From Kribbella soli (GTDB lineage: Bacteria; Actinomycetota; Actinomycetes; Propionibacteriales; Kribbellaceae), in contig NZ_SJJZ01000002.1 in assembly GCF_004331345.1 (NCBI RefSeq), forward strand, positions 1,674,001-1,738,000: a stretch of 64,000 bases of DNA, written 5' to 3'. Within the stretch, counting starts at the first letter, position 1. Each line of letters opens with the position of its first letter. The translations under genes were made by a program, and so were the position numbers. The notes beneath the pieces are model-generated. The model did not search any database and was not told where the DNA came from. It saw nothing but the letters and a program-made list of their open reading frames with translations. Positions 44,401-52,324 of the stretch are shown here, piece after piece.

Positions 44401-45572
44401 GCGTCGTACTCCGTCACGTACGCCGGCTTGGCCGCATCCCCCACCGTCTCCGACGTCAGCCGCCCACCGGAGTACTCGTACCGCGTGCGAATCCCACCCG
44501 GCGACGTCACCCCGACCAACCGACCGTCGGCGTACTCGTACCGCACCGTCCGCGGCGCAACGCCCGGCCCCGACAACCGCACCGACGCGATCTGCCCCTG
44601 CTCGTTGTAGTCGTACGACAGCGACCGCCGCCCGTTCGCGACCGCCTGCACCCGCCCCGAGACCCGCCCGATCGTCACCCCTTGACCGTTGCGATCCCGG
44701 ATCGCCTGTAGATCACCGGCCGCCGAGAACTGCATCCGCACCTGGTCGACACTCGTCAGCAGGTACGTCGACCCCGACCGTGCCAGCGTGAACCGCGCGG
44801 CCCCCGGCTCCACGGCGAACCCAGTCCCGCGACGCGTGAACCCGATCTCCCGCCCATCGGACGCCAGGTACCGCGCGCCGGCCGGCGATAGCTCGAGGCG
44901 GTCCGAGTACGACGCCCGCCACCCGGCACCGAGCGTGCCGGTGGATCCGTCGTTCGAGTTGTACGTCCGCGTCACCGCGAGTGGTACGCCGAGCGCCGTC
45001 ACCGAAGCGTCCGTCTCGACCGCGGCCAGCGCGCCTGTCAGGGAGTTGACGGGATCGGACTGCATGGCGAACGGCCCGAAGAACGCCCGCGCCTGTTTGT
45101 CCGGGAGCACGAACCCGGGCGCACCGGCGTAGATCATCACCGAGGCGGACGCCGAACCCTTGCCATTCGTCAAGGAGACGCTCAGCAGGTTCGGCGAGCC
45201 GACGAACTTGCAGTCGAGTGGCACGAAGACCGACCAGCTCAGCGACTGGGTCCGCGCCGGCTTCGGCTTGGGCACGTTCTCGCAGGGCCAGTGGTTGACC
45301 TGCCACGTGCGGGTGTCGGTGATCCGGAGGTAGCAGAGGTCGATCGTCAGGTTGAACGTCCGGGCCTGGAAGGTGAAGGTGAGCCCGGTGCCCGCATGAG
45401 CCATGCCGCCGTCGAGGGCGATCTCGGTGCCGGTGCTCAGGACTTCACCGTTCGCAGAGACGGTCATGTCCGGATGTAGACACGGATACTCGTCCGGCTT
45501 CGCTGCGTACGCGACCGGTGTGAAGGGCAGGAGCAGGACCGCGAGGACGAGCGCAACAAGCCTGTTCCGCAT
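41457..45572 (-). CDS. secreted Rhs-repeat toxin with C-terminal barnase-type RNase
   Basis: A 1371-residue polymorphic toxin. A Sec signal peptide covers 1-23 (basic MRNR, hydrophobic core, AYA). A strand-rich N-terminal region follows, then YD/Rhs repeats (about 195-1130, with many YDA-G/YTYD units). The Rhs core ends at GQREYNPTTGTFLTTDQAG and DLQGLDD. A hydrophobic segment (about 1185-1230) precedes the RNase N1/T1-like domain (about 1280-1371) with Glu1331 (TYREW), Arg1347 (ERIVTG) and His1362 (DHYRTF), the barnase catalytic triad. GGAGG lies 6 nt before the ATG. The last 350 bases are visibly lower in GC than the body. Confidence 0.92.
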   Translation of the reverse strand: MRNRLVALVLAVLLLPFTPVAYAAKPDEYPCLHPDMTVSANGEVLSTGTEIALDGGMAHAGTGLTFTFQARTFNLTIDLCYLRITDTRTWQVNHWPCENVPKPKPARTQSLSWSVFVPLDCKFVGSPNLLSVSLTNGKGSASASVMIYAGAPGFVLPDKQARAFFGPFAMQSDPVNSLTGALAAVETDASVTALGVPLAVTRTYNSNDGSTGTLGAGWRASYSDRLELSPAGARYLASDGREIGFTRRGTGFAVEPGAARFTLARSGSTYLLTSVDQVRMQFSAAGDLQAIRDRNGQGVTIGRVSGRVQAVANGRRSLSYDYNEQGQIASVRLSGPGVAPRTVRYEYADGRLVGVTSPGGIRTRYEYSGGRLTSETVGDAAKPAYVTEYDADGRVVAQTDGKGGRSTWSWETEGIRGTSTMTDPTGGKWINEYERNWLIRQTDPTGATATFHYDAKGNLIRVFDSLGHGARHEYDALGRVVASTDAVGGVTRRTYNTRNDVVATVDPLGRRTTYTYDVRGNLIGTVYAGRTSSVSYDARGLVTASRDALGRVVRYAYSADGDLTTVTDPLRQVTRLEYDGWGRPIKTTSPRGAVSTVSYNDDDQPLSQHGPLDVSTSQTYDGQGRVSTLVDARGGTTKLRYDDAGAVVGVTRPSLPEATTTFDASGRVTGIVDASGRSQTFTYDGAGRTTEATYGGRTWKFAYDKAGRLIRTTLPSGKTASFVLDARGAPLRISYSDKTPTVSYTWDAAGRRTSMTDGLGLTRFGYDAFDQLTSAGAVSYRWDAVGNLTGRTAAGHAESYTWDAGNRLTSAAADGKPLASYRYDAARGTITTTQPGGLIKTEQLDVRGRTTSLTVAQNGRPLRKTTSVYDAADNITRSDDSVAGKSSYTYDPLNRLTAACYGVDQCTDEASDYIRYDYDANGNRTWEKRPTSSTWSLYGPANELQASLTTPANYPLDVPTTRAYTYDPDGNRTSDGTTTYTWSAAGKPTTSTTAGATTTYTHTGDGRRATSTTGPQTTRYLWDPLSPQILNTTEGSRPTRYLYGSGLLAQQTPSTWTPLTTAPNGSVLTATAAKPAQQNYEPYGLTRAGPSAPPTPTKPTTQQTPGYIGGLQLPSGNYLLGQREYNPTTGTFLTTDQAGSANPYAYTSGNPLKTTDLQGLDDIEGTLTDVSHISGYISVAALTGAVVCTVARACAPAIPIFLQISSATGVISAGASGILDSQACVLKGNCSQLVADVAVGLVSSRFPALGRARSNSLARSMGQTSSGNVLTTYGIPDESLAVMKSIRKDGVIVQGEILGPAVPKIFKNDGRNGGAILPRTGRDGSPVTYREWGTVPSAANPKPGGERIVTGSDGSVYYSPDHYRTFIGWTE

Positions 45573-45652
45573 AGTTCGCCTCCGCTCAGTCGTGGCCTTG
45601 TGACAGAGAGTTTACGGAGATTGGCCTGCGAAAAGAGCGGATGGTTACAGGT

Positions 45653-45661
45653 TGTGGATAA
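45653..45661. promoter_or_regulatory. single consensus DnaA box
   Basis: TGTGGATAA (TTATCCACA on the minus strand) matches the bacterial DnaA box exactly. Only one copy is present, so this is not an origin. It lies in the 214-base control region between the Rhs gene and the DUF6308-like gene, where otherwise I see only the ribosome sites. Confidence 0.35.
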
Positions 45662-45786
45662 CGGGCAGTGACTTTGGCGTGCGGGGGGCCGCGGAGTCGC
45701 TACGATCTGCGGAAACAGGTGAGGAACGTTCGAATGATGGTCCGCCCGCTGGCGGGTCTGCCACCACAAGTGTGAGGGTGTGGCTC

Positions 45787-46413
45787 ATGAACATCGGTAC
45801 CCGGAAGATCGTCGTCGACGAGGCGATCGCGCAACTGCGGCTGTACGCCGAGACGAACGGCGCCGTGCTGCAGTACTACGACGGGCTGCCGGGTATGACT
45901 ACCGTCGGTGGCTCCGACCCGAACCAGGTGACGTTCGAGGACCTGGGCAGGATCATGGTGATCGGCGCCGACCTGCGGGTGCTGGACATCCCGTGGCTGC
46001 TCGAGGTGGAAGCCGAGAAGGAGCTCGCGGCGATTCCGGTGGACGCGCGCCTCGAGGACGCGGCGCCGGGGAGTGAACTGTTCGAGGCGGCGATGGCGCT
46101 GGACGACAAGTTCACCGGCCACCGCGGGTTCGGGCACGCGAAGAAGTCGAAGCTGCTGCACCTGAAGCGGCCGTACCTGTACCCGGTGACCGACAGCTTC
46201 ATCCGGATGACCTACGGCTCGGCGTCGGCCGGAGCCGAGTTCCTCAAGGCAGTCCGCGAGGACCTGGTGAACCCGGCCAACGTCCGTGACTTCAAGCTGC
46301 TGCAGGTCCGCCTGACCGCGGAGCCGGCGACCAGCGCCGCCCGTCTGCTCGGCGAGGTGCCGACGCTCCGCCTCCTCGACATCCTCGCCTCCCTGCTGGG
46401 CGAGGCGAAGTAG
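45787..46413 (+). CDS. DUF6308-like protein
   Basis: A 208-residue soluble protein with VTFEDLGRIMVIGADLRVLD, a helical middle and the basic segment GHAKKSKLLHLKRPYLYPVTDSFI, typical of DUF6308-like proteins (a helix-hairpin-helix-type stretch before a conserved Pro-x-x-D). Function is unknown; the HhH-like part hints at nucleic-acid contact. A GAGGGTGTG stretch precedes ATG 45787. It is divergent from the Rhs toxin gene and convergent with the LLM gene. Confidence 0.6.
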   Translation: MNIGTRKIVVDEAIAQLRLYAETNGAVLQYYDGLPGMTTVGGSDPNQVTFEDLGRIMVIGADLRVLDIPWLLEVEAEKELAAIPVDARLEDAAPGSELFEAAMALDDKFTGHRGFGHAKKSKLLHLKRPYLYPVTDSFIRMTYGSASAGAEFLKAVREDLVNPANVRDFKLLQVRLTAEPATSAARLLGEVPTLRLLDILASLLGEAK

Positions 46414-46435
46414 AACCGAGGCGAAGTAGTAGGAC

Positions 46436-47950
46436 CTACAGAACGCCGAGTCGCGCCAACGGCTCGACCAGTTCACGTTCCTCGTAGGACAGGTGCGACA
46501 GCAACGTGTCGTCCAGCAGATCAACGGCCGCTCGCAGACCGTCGATATCACCTGAGCCGTCAACAAGCGCGACCAGCGCTTTGTCGACACCTTCCAGTAC
46601 GTCGTGAATGACCTTGTGCTCCTCCTGCAGCCGGTCCACGACCGGCACCAGGGCAGGGTCGGCGCGACGTAGGTGCGGAAACAGCGAGGCGTCCTCGAGT
46701 GAGTGGTGCGTCGTCACGAGCCGGCAGTACGACTCGCAGTACGTCCCGAGCGTCCAGTTGTTCTGCCGCATCGTCATCGTGTTGATGTGCGACCGCGCCG
46801 CACCAACCCCCAGCGTCCCGGCCGCGACCTGCTCGACCAGATCACGCACCTGGTCGAGCTCAGCACGCAGGTGGTCGTGTACGTCGATCAGATGCTGACC
46901 TGACTGCAGCTGGTACGGCGTGTAGGTCCGGGACGGGTCCTGCGCCGGACCGGTCGGCCGCGCCGACTCATCCAGCAGCTGTACGTCGCTACGTCGTACA
47001 GCAGGAGGTGGAGTCGGTACGACGCTGAACCCACCTGACACCACCGCAGCGGACCGAGGCGCAACGACAGCGCCCGACCGAGCCACCGCAACGGCCTCGC
47101 GCACACCGGCCGCCACCTCAGCGAACCGGCGGATGTCGTCCGGGTTGTCAGAGGCAAGGATGTAGGTGCTCATCCCCTCCCCCAGCGTCAGCTCGGTCAG
47201 CTGGTCGATCCACAGCTCCTCAGGCCCCTGCAGGAACCCGCCACCGCCACTGAAGGCACCGGAGATGTTGTACAGCCGCCGTACCGCAGCAGGGTCCCGC
47301 CCGGCCTCCACAGCGGCCTCGTCGATGGCCTTGTTCATCGCGGCCAGCTCATCCGGTCCGGCGTACCCACTGCTCGGCAGCCAGCCGTCTGCCAGCCGTC
47401 CGGTGAGTGCGAGCATCCGCGGCTTGTACGCACCCAGCCAGATCGACACGTCATGCGCCGGCGCCGGACCGCGCTTCGCACCGGACACCGTGTAGTGCTT
47501 GCCGGCCAGCCGGATGCCACCGCCACCAGGTGTCCAGACCTCGCGCATGATCGCGATGGCCTCTTCCAGCGCGGCAATGCTCTGTCCGGTGGTCAGCCGC
47601 GGCCCGCCGTTCGCTGCGACCGCGTCGAGGAACCCTCCGGCGCCCAGGCCGAGCTCGACCCGCCCGCCGGTGATCAGGTCCAGCGTCGCGACGCTGCGCG
47701 CCAGGACGACCGGGTGCCGGAGCGGCAGGTTGGCGACGTTGGTGGTGACCTTCACCCGCTCGGTCTGGGCTGCGACGACGGACAGCAGCGTCCACGCGTC
47801 CATCAGCCGCGGCTGGTACGGATGGTCCTGGAAGCTCACCAGGTCCAGGCCGACCTGCTCGGTCAGCTGGGCCATCGCGATCACGCGGTCCGGGGTGTCG
47901 ACCGCGGGGGTCAGGAACGTGCCGAAGACCAGCTCGTGGCCGTAATCCAT
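46436..47950 (-). CDS. LLM-type flavin oxidoreductase fused to hemerythrin domain
   Basis: A 504-residue fusion. Residues 1-290 are a luciferase-like F420/FMN-dependent barrel (GTFLTPAVDTPDRVIAMAQL, RVELGLGAGGFLDAV, ADGWLPSSGYAGPDEL). A Pro/Ser-rich linker (about 295-345) leads to a four-helix hemerythrin domain. Its iron ligands are visible in HDHLRAEL, TTHHSLEDASLFPHL, EEHKVIHDVLEG and SHLSYEERELVEPL. The fusion could link flavin or F420 redox chemistry to oxygen or NO sensing at the di-iron site. A consensus promoter lies 31-60 bases upstream. Confidence 0.9.
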   Translation of the reverse strand: MDYGHELVFGTFLTPAVDTPDRVIAMAQLTEQVGLDLVSFQDHPYQPRLMDAWTLLSVVAAQTERVKVTTNVANLPLRHPVVLARSVATLDLITGGRVELGLGAGGFLDAVAANGGPRLTTGQSIAALEEAIAIMREVWTPGGGGIRLAGKHYTVSGAKRGPAPAHDVSIWLGAYKPRMLALTGRLADGWLPSSGYAGPDELAAMNKAIDEAAVEAGRDPAAVRRLYNISGAFSGGGGFLQGPEELWIDQLTELTLGEGMSTYILASDNPDDIRRFAEVAAGVREAVAVARSGAVVAPRSAAVVSGGFSVVPTPPPAVRRSDVQLLDESARPTGPAQDPSRTYTPYQLQSGQHLIDVHDHLRAELDQVRDLVEQVAAGTLGVGAARSHINTMTMRQNNWTLGTYCESYCRLVTTHHSLEDASLFPHLRRADPALVPVVDRLQEEHKVIHDVLEGVDKALVALVDGSGDIDGLRAAVDLLDDTLLSHLSYEERELVEPLARLGVL

Positions 47951-47981
47951 GATTCACCTTCTCGAAGTGGGTTCGGGAGCA

Positions 47982-48010
47982 AAACTACTTCGATAGACGA
48001 ATAATCTCAA
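47982..48010 (-). promoter_or_regulatory. consensus promoter of the LLM-hemerythrin gene
   Basis: On the minus strand, TTGAGA (48005-48010) and TAGTTT (47982-47987) are separated by exactly 17 bases. This is the best -35/-10 pair in the window. The predicted transcript has a 5' leader of about 25 nt with a GAAGG ribosome site. Confidence 0.65.
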
Positions 48011-48021
48011 CTACAGAACAT

Positions 48022-51000
48022 CTACTGCCGGACGAGCAACCCGAACGCCTCGGCCGGACTCAAACCTTCGCCGCGCCTGTACGCCGCCTGATACGCATCC
48101 GGACCCAGCGCACCCGAGGCCGCAGCGACCGCCCGGGCGAGATCCTCCGCCTCGGTCGAGGCCAACAGATAGCTCTCGGTGGCCCGCGTCGCGGCCGAGC
48201 TCCCCAGCAGGGTCGCAGCGAGGGTCTTGTCCGGGTGCGAGCCCGCGATCCCCTCCAGCGCCCAGCACATGCCGCGCAGCGAGTCGAACTCCTCCGAGAC
48301 CCGGAAGGCCTCCATGTGCAGCTCCAACGCATCGCCCGGCCGGCCCTGGAGCTCCCTGACGAACCCGAGCTCCTCCAGGACGATCGACAGATACAGCACC
48401 GATTCCGTCTGCAAGCGGGCGGCGTCGATCAACGCCTGCAACCGCTCCGAGGCCTCGTCCAAAGCGCCAGTACGACGGGCCGCGAAGCCGAGTACCAACT
48501 CCGCGAGGGCCTGCGACGCGCGTTGCCCTTGCTCGGTCGCCAGCCGCAGCGCACGCTCACCGTACGCCCGGGCCGACTCGTAGTGTCCTCTCCGGATCGC
48601 CGTCCACCCGAGCATGCCCAACGCGTTGGCGACCTCAGGCCACAGCCCGATCTCCTCCGCAGCCGCGGCGCCTTCGAGGTGCAGCCGCTCCGCCTCGTCG
48701 AAGTCACCGACAAGCTCGGCGTGCGCCCCGAACCAGCCCGTCGCCTGCAGCACACCCCACCTGTCCCCCAGCGACCGGAAAATCGCGATGCTCTGACACG
48801 CGTCGTCGTACAAGGCCGGCAGATCCGCCCGTACATGCGCATGCTTCGCGCGCGCAGCCAGCACGGCCGCCACGCCCCACTGGTTCCCGTCGGCCTCGAA
48901 GGTCTTCAGGGCTTGGTCGAGCATCGACAGGCATGCTGAGAGGTCACCGACATCGCTGGCGGCATGGGCGATCCACCACAGCCCCATGGCATCGGCGCTG
49001 TCCAGCCAACGGTCCCGCTCCGCGGGAGCGTCAGGGTGCCCGAGCAGGTACATGAACCCGGCCCGCCACACCCCAGCCCGAGCAGACCCCTGCACAGTGT
49101 CCAGAGACCGCATGGCCTCCACATGCCGACCACGCAGGAACCAGTACCAGGACAGCGCATCCACAAGCCGTTCAGCGAGGTCCAGCTGTCCCGTGGTCAC
49201 CGCACGATCCAGTGCGGTCCGGAAGTTGGCGGAGTCCTCGTCCAGCAACTGCAGCCACCTACTCTGCTCGTCACCGAACAGCCCCGGCCGCGCCGCCTCA
49301 GCCAGCGACACGTAGTAGGACAGGTGCCGCTGACGAGACGACTCCAGCTCACCCGACACCCGCAGCTTCTCGACGCAGTACGCCGCCACTGACTCGAGCA
49401 ACCGGAAGCGACCGCCATCGACCGGTACGACGAGCGACCGGTCGACCAACCGCACCAGCACATCCAGTACGTCGTCCTCACCGCACACAGCCGCCGCAGC
49501 GTCCGCCGTACAGCCATCCGCATGTACGGCGAGCTGCCGCAGTACTGATTGCTCCGAAGGGGCAAGCAGCTCCCAGCTCCAGTCGATCATCGCGTGCAAT
49601 GTCTGCTGTCGTGGCGCAGCACCGCGGTGCCCTGTCGCCAGCAACCGGAAGCGGTCGTCCAGCCGTGCTACGAGCCCACGTACGCCGAGCGCTCGTACTC
49701 GCGTCGCAGCGAGCTCCAACGCGAGCGGGATCCCGTCCAGCCGCCTGCACAGTACGGCGACATCAGCAACGGTCTCGTCCGTCAGGGCGAAGCCACGTGA
49801 CGCGGCCGCCGCACGTGTCACGAACAGCTGCGCCGCACTGCACTCGCCAACCTCCTCAACGCCCGCCGACACAGGCGGCACCGACAAGGGCGGAACACTC
49901 CACACCACTTCACCAGCCAGGCCCAGCGGCTCGCGGCTCGTTGCCAGCACCCGTAGACCCGGAGCCGTGGCCAGCAAGCGGTCCGTCAGTGCGGCGACCT
50001 CCTCGACAATCTGTTCGCAGTTGTCCAGCACCAGCAGCCGGGAACCCATCACTGACGCCAACCGATCGACCACAGGTGTGCCCTCGGTGTCGCGGAGGTC
50101 CAGAGCAGCCTGCACTGCGTCAGTGAGCGAGTTGGCGACCGACAACGCGTCAGGAGTCACGGCAGCCAGCTCGACCAGCACGACACCGTCCGCGAACCGG
50201 TCGGCAACATCAGCCGCGGCCGCCAGCGCCAGGCGAGTCTTGCCGACGCCTCCCGGACCAGTCAGCGTGACTAACCGTGATGTGCCCAAACAGGCACCTA
50301 TGTCGGCCAACGCATCGGTGCGACCGATCAACTCAGTCAGCTGAGCGGGAAGGTTGCTCCGTGCGTGCGGCAGCTCCTGAGCGAGGATCGACTGCTGCAG
50401 CGCCACCAGCTCCGGGCTGGGATCCAGACCGAGGTCCTCCAACAGCAGCTGCCGTAGCTCATCAAAACTCTCGAGTGCCTCGGACTGCCTTCCGGAACGG
50501 TAGAGCGCCTTCATGTGCGCCGCACGGAGCCCCTCACGCAGCGGGTGCGCCTTCACGAACCCGGCGAGGTCCACGACAGGTAGATCGGCCTGTTCGAGAG
50601 CAGTGAGCCGCAGGTCGGTCAGCCGGGCTACAGCTGTCTCGACAAACGCGTCGTCCGCAAAGTCGGCGTACGCGGGACCGCGCCACAACACCAGCGCCTC
50701 GTCGACCGAGCCGGCGGACAGCAGTTCACCGAACTGCAGAGCGTCGTACGTCCCAGCAGAAACCACCAGCGAGTAGCCGGCCGGACCGGACTGCACCAGC
50801 GAGCGGCTGCCGGGCTCTGCGTCCTCAAAAGCCCGCCGTAGTTGAGAAACCTTCGCGGACAGCGTCCCGGACGGGTTACCGGGCAGTTCCGATCCCCAGA
50901 GGTCGTCGATGAGTCGGTCCGCGGGCACAGGTCGGCCCTCGTGCACCAGCAGGTCTGCCAGCAGCGCACGCACCTTGAGCCCCTGGATGACCACGGGCGT

Positions 51001-51048
51001 CCCCGCGTCCGTCCACGCCGTCACTGGTCCCAGTACCCCGAAGCGCAT
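48022..51048 (-). CDS. SARP/AfsR-type transcriptional regulator
   Basis: A 1008-residue regulator. A winged-helix DNA-binding domain (about 1-90, MRFGVLGPVTAWTDAG) is followed by a BTAD domain (about 95-240, EALVLWRGPAYADFADDAF, REGLRAAHMKALYRSGRQ). An NB-ARC ATPase has Walker A GPGGVGKTRLA (about 264-275) and LLVLDNCEQ. A winged region and a long TPR-like tail run to the end. Such proteins control secondary metabolism or nearby oxidoreductase genes; the FMN-reductase operon lies divergently. It is leaderless: TAAGGT lies 6 nt before the ATG, next to an inverted repeat. Confidence 0.93.
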   Translation of the reverse strand: MRFGVLGPVTAWTDAGTPVVIQGLKVRALLADLLVHEGRPVPADRLIDDLWGSELPGNPSGTLSAKVSQLRRAFEDAEPGSRSLVQSGPAGYSLVVSAGTYDALQFGELLSAGSVDEALVLWRGPAYADFADDAFVETAVARLTDLRLTALEQADLPVVDLAGFVKAHPLREGLRAAHMKALYRSGRQSEALESFDELRQLLLEDLGLDPSPELVALQQSILAQELPHARSNLPAQLTELIGRTDALADIGACLGTSRLVTLTGPGGVGKTRLALAAAADVADRFADGVVLVELAAVTPDALSVANSLTDAVQAALDLRDTEGTPVVDRLASVMGSRLLVLDNCEQIVEEVAALTDRLLATAPGLRVLATSREPLGLAGEVVWSVPPLSVPPVSAGVEEVGECSAAQLFVTRAAAASRGFALTDETVADVAVLCRRLDGIPLALELAATRVRALGVRGLVARLDDRFRLLATGHRGAAPRQQTLHAMIDWSWELLAPSEQSVLRQLAVHADGCTADAAAAVCGEDDVLDVLVRLVDRSLVVPVDGGRFRLLESVAAYCVEKLRVSGELESSRQRHLSYYVSLAEAARPGLFGDEQSRWLQLLDEDSANFRTALDRAVTTGQLDLAERLVDALSWYWFLRGRHVEAMRSLDTVQGSARAGVWRAGFMYLLGHPDAPAERDRWLDSADAMGLWWIAHAASDVGDLSACLSMLDQALKTFEADGNQWGVAAVLAARAKHAHVRADLPALYDDACQSIAIFRSLGDRWGVLQATGWFGAHAELVGDFDEAERLHLEGAAAAEEIGLWPEVANALGMLGWTAIRRGHYESARAYGERALRLATEQGQRASQALAELVLGFAARRTGALDEASERLQALIDAARLQTESVLYLSIVLEELGFVRELQGRPGDALELHMEAFRVSEEFDSLRGMCWALEGIAGSHPDKTLAATLLGSSAATRATESYLLASTEAEDLARAVAAASGALGPDAYQAAYRRGEGLSPAEAFGLLVRQ

Positions 51049-51054
51049 GACGGC

Positions 51055-51086
51055 ACCTTATTCCGGTCTGCCAGAAAGGACCGGAA
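51055..51086 (-). promoter_or_regulatory. leaderless promoter with adjoining operator-like inverted repeat
   Basis: TAAGGT (51055-51060, minus strand) lies 6 nt before the SARP start. Directly upstream, TTCCGGTC (51061-51068) and GACCGGAA (51079-51086) form a perfect 8-bp inverted repeat over the spacer and -35 position. A protein bound there would block the promoter. Confidence 0.55.
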
Positions 51087-51140
51087 AGAAACCGTAAACC
51101 CGTTCCAGCAGAGTCTGTGTCAGACGGAAGGAGGATGCAG

Positions 51141-51704
51141 ATGCGACTGGCAGTGATCATCGGCAGCACCCGGCGAGGCCGGTTCGGACCGACCGTGGCG
51201 CACTGGCTCGCAGAGCAGGCAGCCAAGCAGTTCGAGGTCGACCTGGTCGACCTGGCAGCTGCGAACCTGCCGACCACGCTGCCCGACGCGGACGACGAGA
51301 CACCGCAAGAGGTCGCCGTACTGAGCAGCAGGCTGGCAGCCGCGGATGCGTTCGCCATTGTCACGCCGGAGATCAACTGCAGCTTTCCGGCCACGCTGAA
51401 GACCGCACTGGACTGGTACTACGAGGAGTGGCACGCCAAGCCGGTAGCGATCGTCAGCTACGGCCGGGAGAGCGGCGGCTGCCACGCCACCGCGCAACTG
51501 CGGCAGGTCTTCACAGAACTCCAAGCGATCACGATTCGCAATACCGTCGCACTGCCCTGCTACTGGGAGCAGTTCACCGCCGATGGCGGCTGGCCACGGT
51601 CTTCCGCCGGCTACGAGGCAACCGCCAAACTCATGCTCGACCAGCTGGTCTGGTGGGCCGAAGCGCTTCAGGACGCGCGCACGAAGCGTCCGTACCAACC
51701 CTGA
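51141..51704 (+). CDS. NADPH-dependent FMN reductase family protein
   Basis: A 187-residue flavodoxin-fold reductase with the phosphate loop IIGSTRRGRFGPTVAHW, an INCSFPATLKTALDWYYEEW flavin-contact segment and SYGRESGGCHA. Such enzymes reduce FMN, quinones, azo or nitro compounds with NAD(P)H. ATG 51141 is preferred over ATG 51135 because GAAGGAGG sits 6 nt before it. It is followed after 12 bases by the reductase gene and is divergent from SARP, which may regulate it. Confidence 0.9.
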   Translation: MRLAVIIGSTRRGRFGPTVAHWLAEQAAKQFEVDLVDLAAANLPTTLPDADDETPQEVAVLSSRLAAADAFAIVTPEINCSFPATLKTALDWYYEEWHAKPVAIVSYGRESGGCHATAQLRQVFTELQAITIRNTVALPCYWEQFTADGGWPRSSAGYEATAKLMLDQLVWWAEALQDARTKRPYQP

Positions 51705-51716
51705 GAGGAAAGACCC

Positions 51717-52256
51717 ATGAGGAAGCTGATCGAATCCACGTTCGTCACCCTGAACGGCGTCATCGACGAGCCGCAGAACTGGAGCCCGCCGTACTGGGAC
51801 GAGGAGCACATGGCCTACAACCAGTCGCTGATGGAAGGCGTCGAGGGACAGGTGCTCGGCCGGCTCACCTACGAGGGCTTCGCGGACGCGTGGCTGTCAC
51901 GGGCCGGCGACCCGTTCGCCGACATCTTCAACGCGATGCCGAAGTGGGTCGCGTCCCGCACGGTCACCGAGTGGAAGTGGAACGCACAGCCGCTCGAGGG
52001 CGACGCGGCCGAGGCCGTCCGCAAGCTCAAGGAGTCCGAGGGCGGCGACCTGATCAAGTACGGCACCGGGTCGTTCTCGAAGACGCTGCTGGAGAACAAG
52101 CTCGTCGACGAGTACCACTTCTGGATCTTCCCGGTGGTCGCCGAGGGCGCAACCATGTTCCAGGGCACCGGCATCGACATCACCCACCTCGAGCTGCTCG
52201 GCACGACGACCTTCAAGTCCGGCATCGTCGTCCACAAGCTCGCACCGAAGGCCTGA
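51717..52256 (+). CDS. RibD C-terminal/dihydrofolate reductase-like protein
   Basis: A 179-residue reductase-fold protein of the RibD_C family. It has ESTFVTLNGVIDEPQNW, QVLGRLTYEGFADAW and GDLIKYGTGSFSKTLLENKLVDEY, followed by the strand FWIFPVVAEGATMFQG. These proteins bind NADPH, but rarely act as true DHFR; the substrate is unknown. GAGAGGAA precedes ATG 51717. Its last codons (LAPKA and stop) lie in a 20-base sequence that is repeated after the next gene. Confidence 0.88.
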   Translation: MRKLIESTFVTLNGVIDEPQNWSPPYWDEEHMAYNQSLMEGVEGQVLGRLTYEGFADAWLSRAGDPFADIFNAMPKWVASRTVTEWKWNAQPLEGDAAEAVRKLKESEGGDLIKYGTGSFSKTLLENKLVDEYHFWIFPVVAEGATMFQGTGIDITHLELLGTTTFKSGIVVHKLAPKA

Positions 52257-52258
52257 CC
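52239..52258. repeat. 20-bp direct repeat, copy 1
   Basis: CTCGCACCGAAGGCCTGACC covers the end of the reductase gene, including its stop. An exact copy at 53118-53137 lies just after the next gene. Confidence 0.85.
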
Positions 52259-52267
52259 CATCTGCGG

Positions 52268-52290
52268 CCGGTACGTCGACGACGTACCGG
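52268..52290. terminator. 23-base palindrome after the reductase gene
   Basis: Arms CCGGTACGTCG and CGACGTACCGG are perfect complements with one central base. It lies 12 bases after the stop at 52256 and before the next same-strand gene, so it is a likely terminator or partial terminator. Confidence 0.55.
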
Positions 52291-52324
52291 TCGCGAGGTC
52301 ACACAACGAACCTGGAGACAGCCG

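Noticed and set aside
45653-45661. Replication origin
   Set aside because: Only a single DnaA box, with no AT-rich unwinding region and no dnaA, dnaN or partition genes nearby.
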